This document shows positions 51,265 through 59,188 of a DNA stretch of 64,000 bases, in pieces. Where the stretch lies: assembly GCA_023458755.1 (NCBI GenBank), contig JAEWYE010000058.1, forward strand, positions 62,001-126,000. Reading direction: 5' to 3'. Both the position numbers and the translations under genes were made by a program. The notes beneath the pieces were generated by a model. The model was not told where the DNA came from, searched no databases, and was given only the letters and a program-made list of their open reading frames with translations. Numbering within the stretch: the stretch's first letter is position 1; each line of letters opens with the position of its first letter. This stretch comes from Bacillota bacterium (GTDB taxonomy: Bacteria; Bacillota; Clostridia; Oscillospirales; Acutalibacteraceae).

Positions 51265-54200
51265 ATGTCGGACGTTATTCGAGTTTTTGTAGAAAAAAAG
51301 CATGGTTTTGACGTTGAGGCACAGCATATTCAATCCGATTTGGTTCAGAATTTGGGTATGCACGCAATTGAGGAACTGCGTCTGTTCAACCGGTATGATG
51401 TTTCCAGGTTATCACAGAATGAATTTGACGCAGCATGTGCCACCATCTTTTCCGAGCCAAATGTAGATGATGTTTACCGTGAAAATCTGAATCTTTCCAA
51501 TGCGTATCATGTGTTTGCCATGGAATATCTGCCGGGGCAGTATGACCAACGCGCGGATTCCGCCGCTCAGTGTGTACAGTTACTTACACAGGGGGAACGT
51601 CCGCAGGTTTTAACCGCCCGTGTTGTCGCCATCAAGGGCAATCTGTCCGATGACGAACTCGACAAAATTAAATCCTATATGGTGAATCCGGTTGAATCCC
51701 GTTTAGCCTCTTTAGAAAAGCCAAAAACACTCAATGCGGAAGCAGATGTACCTGCTGATGTTGCACGTGTGAATGGCTTTATTTTATGGAATGAAGACGA
51801 AATGAAAGCCTATTACGGCAAAATGGGCTTTGCCATGAGCATGGAAGATTTGCTGTTCTGCCGCGACTATTTCAAAAACGAAGAACACCGCGACCCATCC
51901 GTCACCGAACTTCGCGTTATCGACACCTACTGGAGCGATCACTGCCGCCACACGACTTTTTTGACCAGACTGGAAACAATCGAAATCGAAAAGGGGCAAA
52001 TCAGCGGTGTAATCGAACAGGCACTTGCCGCTTACTATGATGCGCGCAAAGAAGTGTACGGCGGCACCACAAACCGTCCGGTTTCCCTTATGGATATGGC
52101 GCTTGTCGGCATGAAGCTGCTGCGCAAGCGCGGCCTGATTCCGGATTTAGACATCAGCGAGGAAATCAATGCCTGCTCCATTGAAGTTCCGGTTGAAATC
52201 GACAGAAAAACCGAAACCTGGTTGGTGCAGTTTAAAAATGAAACCCATAACCACCCGACCGAAATTGAACCGTTCGGCGGCGCGGCGACCTGTCTGGGCG
52301 GAGCCATCCGCGACCCGCTTTCCGGCAGAGCCTATGTGTATCAGGCCATGCGTGTGACCGGTTCCGGCGACCCGACTGTTGCGTTCTCGGATACCCTGCA
52401 CGGCAAGCTCCCAAGCCGCAAAATCACGACCGGTGCGGCGCAGGGCTACAGCTCCTACGGCAATCAGATCGGTTTGGCTACCGGTCAGGTGACCGAGCTG
52501 TATGATGCCGGTTACGTGGCAAAACGTATGGAAATCGGCGCGGTAATTGGCGCCTCTCCAAAATCCAATGTTGTGCGTGATGTGCCGGACGAAGGCGATA
52601 TTATCGTTCTTTTGGGCGGCAGCACCGGCCGTGACGGCTGCGGCGGCGCAACCGGTTCCTCCAAGGCGCACACCGAGGAATCCATTGAGGTTTGCGGCGC
52701 GGAAGTGCAAAAAGGCAATCCGCCGACCGAGCGCAAAATTCAGCGTCTGTTCCGCAATCCGGATGTTTCCCATTTGATTAAGCGCTGCAACGATTTCGGC
52801 GCGGGCGGTGTCTGCGTTGCCATCGGTGAACTTGCTGACGGACTGAAAATCGACTTGAACGCCGTCCCGAAAAAATACGAGGGACTTGACGGCACCGAGC
52901 TTGCCATCTCCGAATCACAGGAGAGAATGGCGGTTGTGCTGGATAAAAAAGATGTAGACGCGTTTATCGCGGCCGCAAAAGAAGAAAACCTCAACGCACA
53001 GGTGGTTGCGGTTGTTACCAAAGAGCCCCGCCTGCGTATGAGCTGGCGTGAGGATACCATTGTGGATATCAGCCGCGCGTTTTTGGATACAAACGGCGTG
53101 ACCCAGCGCGCGAACGCGTTTATTGAAGCACCGAAAGCGGAAGAAAATTACCGTGCTTTGGTGCCGGAATGCCTGCGTGACAAACCGCTTGCCCAAGCGT
53201 TCAAGAAGAACCTTACCCGCCTTGAGGTATGCGCGCAGAAAGGACTTTCCGAGCGCTTTGATGCCAGTATCGGCGCGGCAACCGTGCTGATGCCGTTTGC
53301 GGGCAAGTACCAGCTAACACCGGAAGACGCAATGGTGGCAAAGCTTCCGTTGATACATGGGGAGACCGACGACGCAACCGCCATGAGTTATGGCTACATT
53401 CCGGGCATTGCGCGTTTCAGTCCGTTCCACGGCGCGGCCTACGCGGTTGTGGAGAGCCTTTCCAAACTGGCGGCGGTGGGCGCGAACCCGCTCAAAGCCA
53501 GACTCACCTTCCAGGAATATTTTGAACGTCTGAACACCGAAGCAAAGCGTTGGGGCAAACCTGCCGCGGCACTGCTGGGCGCGTTGACTGCACAAATTGA
53601 ACTTGGACTGCCGGCAATCGGCGGCAAAGACAGCATGTCCGGTTCCTTTGAGAATCTGGATGTTCCGCCGACTTTAGTCAGCTTTGCGGTCACTATGACA
53701 AAGGCAAGCAAAACTATATCCGCCGCGTTTAAAACCGCTGGCTCCAAGGTAGTTCTGCTTCCATTGCCGGAAAACAAAGAAACCCTTCTGCCGGATTGGC
53801 AGAAGTTGAAGGAATACTACGCGGTGGTTCTCAAAATGATGGAAAACGGCGATATCCTTTCCGCGTCTGTTATTAAGGAAGGCGGCGTTGCCGCGGCAGT
53901 CGCAAAGATGTGTTTCGGAAACAAATTCGGCTTTACGTTTGTGAACAGTGGTCTGGATGAAACCTTCCTGTTTGCTCCGGCATCCGGCGCAATTCTTGTG
54001 GAATTGAGCGAGAACGGTAAAGTTGCTCCGTCGATTGACGAAATACCGGTGGGTGTGGTCAATCAAGAACCGCAAATTCATTTGGGCGGCAGCACCCTTG
54101 AAATTGACGAGCTGATCAATGCGTGGAGCGGTACGTTGGAGAAAATCTTCCCAAGTAAGGCAAAAGAGCAGCCGGTTACCCATGAAATCGGCCTGTATAC

Positions 54201-55035
54201 CGAACGCAATCAAAAAGCTCCGGCTATTAAAGCGGCAAAACCGCGCGTATTTATTCCGGTATTTCCGGGAACCAACTGCGAATATGACAGCGCCCGCGCC
54301 TTTGAAAAGGCAGGGGCCGAACCGGAAATTCTGGTTGTGCAGAACCTGAACGCCGCTGATATTGAATATACGATTGAACGTATGGAAAAAGCAATCAACA
54401 ACGCGCAGATCATTATGCTGCCGGGTGGATTCTCCGGCGGTGACGAACCGGACGGTTCCGGCAAGTTTATTGCAACCACCTTCCGCAACCCGAAAATCGC
54501 AGAGGCCGTTACCAAACTGCTAGAGCAGCGTGACGGTTTGATGCTCGGTATCTGCAACGGCTTCCAGGCGCTCATTAAGCTCGGTCTGGTGCCGTACGGC
54601 AAGATTACCGCTCCAAGCGCGGACGCTCCGACTTTGACTTTTAACACGCTTGGCCGCCATGTTTCCCGCATGGTGTATACGCGTGTTACTTCCGTAAAAT
54701 CGCCGTGGTTTGCCGGTGTGAACGCGGGGGATGTGTTTGCGGTTCCGGTTTCGCATGGCGAAGGTCGTTTTGTCGCGGATGATGCCACCATGAAAACACT
54801 GATCGAAAACGGTCAGATTGCTACCCAGTACACTACGCCTTGCGGAAAGCCAAGCGGCGACATTGAATGGAACCCGAACGGTTCTGTCTGCGCGGTTGAG
54901 GGCATTACCAGTCTGGATGGACGTATTCTTGGCAAAATGGGTCACTCCGAGCGCAAAGGCCATAATCTGTATGTCAATGTACCCGGCGCGAAAGACCAAA
55001 AAATCTTTGAATCCGGCGTGAAGTATTTTAAATAA
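51265..55035 (+). CDS. purL: Phosphoribosylformylglycinamidine synthase, single-chain
   Basis: The 1256-residue cytoplasmic enzyme makes FGAM from FGAR, glutamine and ATP in purine synthesis. Its order is an N-terminal PurS-like region, two AIRS-type ATP-binding halves, and a glutaminase domain. DHCRHTTF near residue 230, NHPTEIEPFGGAATCLGGAI, and VLLGGSTGRDGCGGATGSS mark the synthase. LGICNGFQALIKLG holds the nucleophilic Cys and VSHGEGRF the His/Glu of the class I amidotransferase. GGAGG lies before the ATG at 51265; a start at 51244 lacks a site. Its base composition is richer in GC than the polysaccharide locus. Confidence 0.97.
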   Translation: MSDVIRVFVEKKHGFDVEAQHIQSDLVQNLGMHAIEELRLFNRYDVSRLSQNEFDAACATIFSEPNVDDVYRENLNLSNAYHVFAMEYLPGQYDQRADSAAQCVQLLTQGERPQVLTARVVAIKGNLSDDELDKIKSYMVNPVESRLASLEKPKTLNAEADVPADVARVNGFILWNEDEMKAYYGKMGFAMSMEDLLFCRDYFKNEEHRDPSVTELRVIDTYWSDHCRHTTFLTRLETIEIEKGQISGVIEQALAAYYDARKEVYGGTTNRPVSLMDMALVGMKLLRKRGLIPDLDISEEINACSIEVPVEIDRKTETWLVQFKNETHNHPTEIEPFGGAATCLGGAIRDPLSGRAYVYQAMRVTGSGDPTVAFSDTLHGKLPSRKITTGAAQGYSSYGNQIGLATGQVTELYDAGYVAKRMEIGAVIGASPKSNVVRDVPDEGDIIVLLGGSTGRDGCGGATGSSKAHTEESIEVCGAEVQKGNPPTERKIQRLFRNPDVSHLIKRCNDFGAGGVCVAIGELADGLKIDLNAVPKKYEGLDGTELAISESQERMAVVLDKKDVDAFIAAAKEENLNAQVVAVVTKEPRLRMSWREDTIVDISRAFLDTNGVTQRANAFIEAPKAEENYRALVPECLRDKPLAQAFKKNLTRLEVCAQKGLSERFDASIGAATVLMPFAGKYQLTPEDAMVAKLPLIHGETDDATAMSYGYIPGIARFSPFHGAAYAVVESLSKLAAVGANPLKARLTFQEYFERLNTEAKRWGKPAAALLGALTAQIELGLPAIGGKDSMSGSFENLDVPPTLVSFAVTMTKASKTISAAFKTAGSKVVLLPLPENKETLLPDWQKLKEYYAVVLKMMENGDILSASVIKEGGVAAAVAKMCFGNKFGFTFVNSGLDETFLFAPASGAILVELSENGKVAPSIDEIPVGVVNQEPQIHLGGSTLEIDELINAWSGTLEKIFPSKAKEQPVTHEIGLYTERNQKAPAIKAAKPRVFIPVFPGTNCEYDSARAFEKAGAEPEILVVQNLNAADIEYTIERMEKAINNAQIIMLPGGFSGGDEPDGSGKFIATTFRNPKIAEAVTKLLEQRDGLMLGICNGFQALIKLGLVPYGKITAPSADAPTLTFNTLGRHVSRMVYTRVTSVKSPWFAGVNAGDVFAVPVSHGEGRFVADDATMKTLIENGQIATQYTTPCGKPSGDIEWNPNGSVCAVEGITSLDGRILGKMGHSERKGHNLYVNVPGAKDQKIFESGVKYFK

Positions 55036-55052
55036 CAGAGGCTGAGAAAAAA

Positions 55053-55093
55053 CAGGGGATTGTTCTGCGCAGCAGGACAATCCCCATTTTTTA
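55053..55093 (+). terminator. Terminator after purL
   Basis: GGGGATTGTTCTG pairs with CAGGACAATCCCC around a four- to five-base loop, followed by ATTTTTT. Confidence 0.9.
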
Positions 55094-55143
55094 TGAGCCA
55101 ATGCGTTGCCCGGCAGCGATTCTCCAAACAAGTGAACGCATTC

Positions 55144-55281
55144 TTAGCGTTCACTTAGGTGCCAATCTTCGCCGCTGAAAATCAAGTCATCTAAATCCAC
55201 GCCTACCGATAAGTAACTGAATAAGCAGGTATATAGGTTCTCATCAAGATTTTCAGGGCAACTGTCCATGGTTTGCTCCAT
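55144..55281 (-). CDS. Possible small acidic protein, 45 residues
   Basis: The minus-strand frame encodes a product with the centre NLYTCLFSYLSVGVDLDDL and an acidic-aromatic end. AAAGGGGG lies 8 bases before the ATG at 55281, which supports translation. A longer frame extends upstream without a ribosome site. It is convergent with purL and divergent from alr. No family recognised; chance is not excluded. Confidence 0.45.
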   Translation of the reverse strand: MEQTMDSCPENLDENLYTCLFSYLSVGVDLDDLIFSGEDWHLSER

Positions 55282-55389
55282 GATTTTTGCCCCCTTTTCA
55301 AAACGATGTTCTACCATTATATGCGCTTTGGACTGCAAACATGCGTGAAATTTGACGGTGCTTTTCATTTTTTTCATAGACTTGTGAGG

Positions 55390-55418
55390 TTGACTATTTC
55401 TTCAAGTGGCAATATAAT
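55390..55418 (+). promoter_or_regulatory. Predicted sigma-A promoter of alr
   Basis: TTGACT at 55390-55395 and TATAAT at 55413-55418 are separated by 17 bp, about 78 bp before the alr start. Confidence 0.78.
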
Positions 55419-55496
55419 TAATCTATTCTATGCTTTCGTTTTTTCAGCGTGCGTTTTGGCATGCAAATTTATTTATGTTAAGAATTGGAGCAAACC

Positions 55497-56690
55497 ATGA
55501 GTGATTTTTTAAAGCGAACTTGGGCAGAAATCAATTTGGATGCTTTGGAGCATAACTATAAAGTAATCCGCAATGCGTTAAAACCGACGACGAAAATCTG
55601 CTGTGTGGTGAAAGCGGACGCTTATGGTCATGGGGCGTCTTTTACGGCACGTGAATTTGAAAAGCTGGGTGCGGATTGGTTCGCCGTCTCGAATTTGGAA
55701 GAGGCAATTCAATTGCGCCGCTGTTCCATTGAGCGCCCGATTTTAATTTTGGGTTATACGCCGCCGCAAATGGCGGCACAGCTCGCCGAACTGGATATCG
55801 CGCAGAGCGTGCTTTCCCACGAATATGGGCGCGAGTTGGCTCAGTGTGCGGTACAGGCTGGCGTGACGGTGCGCGTGCATATCAAGGTCGATACCGGCAT
55901 GAGCCGTATCGGATTTTTGTATCAGGAATTGGACCGCGATGTTGCCGCCATTGACGAAATTGAGGATGTCTGCCGCATGAAAGGGTTAAATGCGGAAGGC
56001 ATTTTTACGCACTTTGCCGTTTCGGATGAGGGAAAAGACGGCGAGAATTTTACCCTGAAACAGTTTGGCTGTTTCAAAGAGGCAATTGAATCGCTTCAGC
56101 ACCGCGGAATTACCTTTCAAATCCGCCATTGTGCGAACAGCGGTGCCATTCTGGATTATCCCGAAATTCAGCTGGATATGGTGCGCCCGGGCGTGATTTT
56201 ATACGGTTTGATGCCGTCCGATAAAATGCGCAGTCAACTGGATTTAATCCCGGCTATGGAATTGAAAACGGTAATTTCTTTGCTGAAAACCGTTCAGCCG
56301 CAGACAAGCGTCAGCTATGGCCGCTGTTTTGTTACGGAGAAGCCGACTACGCTGGCAACCGTGCCAATCGGCTACGCAGACGGTTATCCAAGACTTTTAC
56401 ATGATAAGGCCGATATGCTGGTGTACGGCAAACGCGCGCGCATTGTGGGACGTGTATGCATGGATCAGCTTATGCTGGATGTTACCGACATTCCGCAGGC
56501 ACAAGAGGGCATGACCGTCACAATTTTCGGCAAAGACAACGGCAATGAAATCACAGTGGATGAACTTGCCGCTTTGAACCAAACGATCAATTATGAGATG
56601 GTCTGCCTGGTGGGAAAACGTGTGCCTAGAATTTATCTGCGCGGCGGCGAACAGGTGGGACAGCTTAATTATATTTGTCCTGAAATATAA
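55497..56690 (+). CDS. alr: Alanine racemase
   Basis: This 397-residue PLP enzyme interconverts L- and D-alanine for peptidoglycan. VVKADAYGHGA contains PLP-binding Lys39, SYGRCF carries the catalytic Tyr of the other face, and HIKVDTGMSRIGF and ANSGAILDYP are family blocks. The ATG at 55497 has GGAG 6 bases upstream; a TTG at 55485 would extend it by four residues. It has its own promoter. Confidence 0.96.
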   Translation: MSDFLKRTWAEINLDALEHNYKVIRNALKPTTKICCVVKADAYGHGASFTAREFEKLGADWFAVSNLEEAIQLRRCSIERPILILGYTPPQMAAQLAELDIAQSVLSHEYGRELAQCAVQAGVTVRVHIKVDTGMSRIGFLYQELDRDVAAIDEIEDVCRMKGLNAEGIFTHFAVSDEGKDGENFTLKQFGCFKEAIESLQHRGITFQIRHCANSGAILDYPEIQLDMVRPGVILYGLMPSDKMRSQLDLIPAMELKTVISLLKTVQPQTSVSYGRCFVTEKPTTLATVPIGYADGYPRLLHDKADMLVYGKRARIVGRVCMDQLMLDVTDIPQAQEGMTVTIFGKDNGNEITVDELAALNQTINYEMVCLVGKRVPRIYLRGGEQVGQLNYICPEI

Positions 56691-56733
56691 CAAACCTTAA
56701 CATAGCGGTATAGGAATATAGGGGGGAGAAACC

Positions 56734-57354
56734 ATGCTTGCACTTGAGCGGACATGTGTCATGAACTTGGAAAACGCGATGCGCGGAGCAAGAAACCCGA
56801 TGAACAGCTGGGCGAGGACGGACAGTTCTTATAACGAGGACGGGGAATATGTGTTAGGGGAAAACGATCTGGATTTGGCAAAACGGCTTTGCAAATCCGG
56901 TTCGGATCACCGAAAATTCATCCGACAGATTTTTGTATCTGTGGATATTACCGCCCCGCTTTATTGGTGGAAAGAGTATGACACCTATAAGGTAGGAACT
57001 GTGGCAAATTCCACCAGCACCATGCATAAAATTCACAGTAAGCCTTTTGAAGCGGCGGATTTCAGCTGCGATAAGATGGACGCGGACACGTTGGAATGCT
57101 TCCAAAAGCTGCTTGATTACCTTGAAGTGCTCCGCGGCAAGTACAACGATACCAAAGACAAAACTTACTGGTACAGCCTAATTCAGCTTTTGCCGTCCAG
57201 TTATAACCAAATGCGTACCTGTACCTTCAATTATGAAAATCTGATTAATATGTATCACGCACGCAAAAACCACAAGCTGGATGAATGGCATGTATTTTGT
57301 GATTGGATTGAGCGCTTGCCTTATTCCAAAGAGTTGATTACTTTTGAAAAATGA
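56734..57354 (+). CDS. Divergent ThyX-like protein without the RHRxxS motif
   Basis: The 206-residue protein is labelled hypothetical in most genomes as far as I recall. Three blocks line up with flavin-dependent thymidylate synthase ThyX: an N-terminal AMRGARNPMNSW (residues 15-26), LAKRLCKSGSDHRKFIRQIF followed by DITAPLYWWKE (48-81), and LLPSSYNQMRTCTFNYENL followed by INMYHARKNHKLDEW (152-185). The ThyX dUMP/FAD motif RHRxxS is replaced by a YDTYKVGT-type segment and NSTSTMHKI (81-100), so classic catalysis is doubtful. GGGGGGAG precedes the ATG and a terminator follows. The comparison was made from memory and needs a profile search. Confidence 0.55.
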   Translation: MLALERTCVMNLENAMRGARNPMNSWARTDSSYNEDGEYVLGENDLDLAKRLCKSGSDHRKFIRQIFVSVDITAPLYWWKEYDTYKVGTVANSTSTMHKIHSKPFEAADFSCDKMDADTLECFQKLLDYLEVLRGKYNDTKDKTYWYSLIQLLPSSYNQMRTCTFNYENLINMYHARKNHKLDEWHVFCDWIERLPYSKELITFEK

Positions 57355-57365
57355 TAAAAAATAAA

Positions 57366-57413
57366 AACAACCGCCGACTTTTCAAAGTGAAGTTTGGCGG
57401 TTGGTTGCTTTTT
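57366..57413 (+). terminator. Terminator after the ThyX-like gene
   Basis: CAACCGCC at 57368-57375 pairs with GGCGGTTG at 57396-57403, followed by GTTGCTTTTT. On the opposite strand it may also serve the convergent SdpI-like gene. Confidence 0.75.
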
Positions 57414-57425
57414 CTAACTATATAG

Positions 57426-57731
57426 TTAGAATTTTTTGCGTACTCTATATTCAACAAATATTTGTGATATTATGCCGATAAGGCAAACTATTGCTGTATT
57501 TAAAACATCTATAATATATTTTGATGTATATAACACCAATAGAAGTGATATCACTCCACTAAAAAAGAAACATTTACCGGAAAGCTTATTCGCGTAATCC
57601 CATGCGTCTTGGCTTTGCATAGAATGCTTCGTTCTGTATCCATAAATATCATTTATTGTTTTCGGGGTGCAAATCCACAGAGCTAATCCGCATAATATAA
57701 ACAGTATGCTAATAGCAATAGCGACGTGCAT
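57426..57731 (-). CDS. SdpI/YhfL-like small membrane protein
   Basis: The 101-residue protein has three hydrophobic segments. IYGYRTKHSMQSQDAWDYAN after helix 1 is the signature of the SdpI C-terminal/YhfL family. In Bacillus SdpI gives immunity to a secreted toxin, but short stand-alone members have no assigned role. The ATG at 57731 has GGTGGTG upstream. It is AT-richer than its neighbours. Confidence 0.82.
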   Translation of the reverse strand: MHVAIAISILFILCGLALWICTPKTINDIYGYRTKHSMQSQDAWDYANKLSGKCFFFSGVISLLLVLYTSKYIIDVLNTAIVCLIGIISQIFVEYRVRKKF

Positions 57732-57835
57732 TTTAAATTCACCACCAACAAATAACAATTATCATTCATAATTATAAAATTATCTTAGGTGAAATGCAAC
57801 ATGAATTTACTTATTGAATATATAGCCATAAAATG

Positions 57836-57870
57836 TAAAACGAGCATGTCAAGCGACATGCTCGTTTTAT
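57836..57870 (-). terminator. Terminator at the end of ruvX
   Basis: AACGAGCATGTC and GACATGCTCGTT form a perfect stem with an AAGC loop, flanked by A- and T-runs so that it can act on either strand. It overlaps the ruvX stop codon. Confidence 0.85.
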
Positions 57871-58289
57871 GCTTTATGATTGCGGCGATAGCTTAAATAA
57901 TCTTCTAAAATAATCGTAGCGGCAACAGCATCAACTACCGCCTTGCGTTTTTTACCGCGTGTATCGGTTTCGTTTAAATAGCCGTGTGCGGTAATGGTAG
58001 TGCCGCGTTCGTCACAAAACTCAATCGGCAGATTGGTTTGTTCACCTAGCGATTGCCCAAAAGCACGGGCGTTTTGTGCGCTTTCTCCCTCGCTGCCGTC
58101 CATGTTTCGCGGCAATCCGACCACAATCTGTTTAACGGCGTTCTCCTGTGCGGCGGCGGCTACCTTTTGCAGCAGGCGTTCCTTGTTATATTCGCTGATA
58201 ACACCGGCAGGGGAGGCAAGCAGTTCATTTTCATCGCATACGGCAAGCCCGGTTCTGGCTTTACCCAAATCGACTGCAAGTATTTTCAT
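57867..58289 (-). CDS. ruvX: Putative pre-16S rRNA nuclease / Holliday junction resolvase YqgF
   Basis: The 140-residue RNase H-fold protein shows LAVDLGKARTGLAVCD with the first catalytic Asp, VVGLPRNMDGSEGESAQNAR, FCDERGTTITA with the second acidic pair, and KAVVDAVAATIIL with the third. The family matures the 5' end of 16S rRNA in Escherichia coli; resolvase activity was an earlier proposal. It lies 15 bp after the phosphatase gene. Confidence 0.94.
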   Translation of the reverse strand: MKILAVDLGKARTGLAVCDENELLASPAGVISEYNKERLLQKVAAAAQENAVKQIVVGLPRNMDGSEGESAQNARAFGQSLGEQTNLPIEFCDERGTTITAHGYLNETDTRGKKRKAVVDAVAATIILEDYLSYRRNHKA

Positions 58290-58304
58290 TGCGCCAGCCT
58301 CCTG

Positions 58305-58985
58305 TCAGCCCATTTTATTATTTTCACGGTTTTCCGGCTTCCACCAGCTTTGTTTGGAAAACGTAGAGGTTTCCTCAGATAAATGGGAAGCGTCGTTGAG
58401 CAGCACAATGTGCGGCTCCAGCATATCATCAAAGTCAATGATGCTGATGGCAGTGTTGTCGCACCAGTCCACATCGTTGAGCTGCTCAATCGGTTTTCCC
58501 ATCGCACGGCATAGAAAATTGCGTATCGCGCAGCCGTGTGAAGTAATCACAATTTTTTTCTCCCGATTTTCATCTACGATTTTTGTTACGGTATTCCACA
58601 TACGGTCATAAACCTGCCGCATAGATTCACCTTCTGGAGGGGCAAAATCACAAGGCTTCGTGTTCCATAACACAGCATGATCCGGGTACAGCGCGGGAAG
58701 CTCTTCCCATTTTTCGCCTTCCCATAGGCCGCCGTTAATCTCCATTAATCCGGCATCAACCTGAATCGGCAGGTGATGGTAAGTATTTACGGCCTCCGCG
58801 GTACGGTAGGCACGTTTCAGCGGACTGGAATACAGAACGTCAATCGGCATGTTGCGGCAGCGCACGCTTAAAAGCTCCAGTTGAACTTTGCCGTTTTCGC
58901 TGATATCAGCGTCGGTGTGCCCCTGAAAAATACGTTCGTAATTTCCCATCGCCTCACAGTGGCGGATTAAGGTTACTCGTGTCAT
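58305..58985 (-). CDS. Histidine phosphatase family protein
   Basis: The 226-residue enzyme has TLIRHCEAMGNYERIFQG with the catalytic His in RHC-type form, SSPLKRAYRTAEAV, NGGLWEGEKWEELP and ITSHGCAIRNFL with the second His. These are phosphoglycerate-mutase-like phosphatases, acting perhaps on sugar phosphates or nucleotides such as alpha-ribazole phosphate; the substrate is unknown. The ATG at 58985 has AAAGGAG upstream. A longer in-frame start at 59159 would run over a different small gene and is rejected. Confidence 0.9.
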   Translation of the reverse strand: MTRVTLIRHCEAMGNYERIFQGHTDADISENGKVQLELLSVRCRNMPIDVLYSSPLKRAYRTAEAVNTYHHLPIQVDAGLMEINGGLWEGEKWEELPALYPDHAVLWNTKPCDFAPPEGESMRQVYDRMWNTVTKIVDENREKKIVITSHGCAIRNFLCRAMGKPIEQLNDVDWCDNTAISIIDFDDMLEPHIVLLNDASHLSEETSTFSKQSWWKPENRENNKMG

Positions 58986-59007
58986 GATTTCTCCTTTCCG
59001 TGCGTAT

Positions 59008-59166
59008 TCATAAACGTTTACGGTTCCGTTCTCTTGTTCGGCCTTCACGTTTGCAATAAGGCGGGTGCTTTTTTTTAGTCTCATGATGTTTGATACATTC
59101 CTCACACTTGCCGTGCCGCTCACATTGAGTACGGGGGCAGTTGCATGGCACCGATTCATTTTCCAA
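59008..59166 (-). CDS. 52-residue cysteine-rich protein (DUF6485-like pattern)
   Basis: The minus-strand frame reads CNCPRTQCERHGKCEECIKHH, with a later Cys in PPYCKRE and a basic tail. The Cys pattern CxCx4Cx5Cx2C plus His/Cys resembles small clostridial metal-binding proteins such as those labelled DUF6485 (from memory). The start is TTG at 59166, with GGGTGAG 5 bases upstream. It sits between the potassium transporter and the phosphatase genes. Six Cys in 52 residues suggests a zinc or Fe-S site. The longer overlapping frame of the phosphatase does not explain this Cys spacing. Confidence 0.6.
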   Translation of the reverse strand: MENESVPCNCPRTQCERHGKCEECIKHHETKKKHPPYCKREGRTRERNRKRL

Positions 59167-59188
59167 TATTCTCACCCGCTCTGCAAAA

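Noticed and set aside
52147..54791. Many long frames antisense to purL
   Set aside because: They arise from the high GC third-codon bias of purL and show no recognisable protein sequence.
58986..59159. N-terminal extension of the histidine phosphatase by 58 residues
   Set aside because: The ribosome site is at 58985, the family starts at TLIRH, and the extension overlaps the Cys-rich small gene in another frame.
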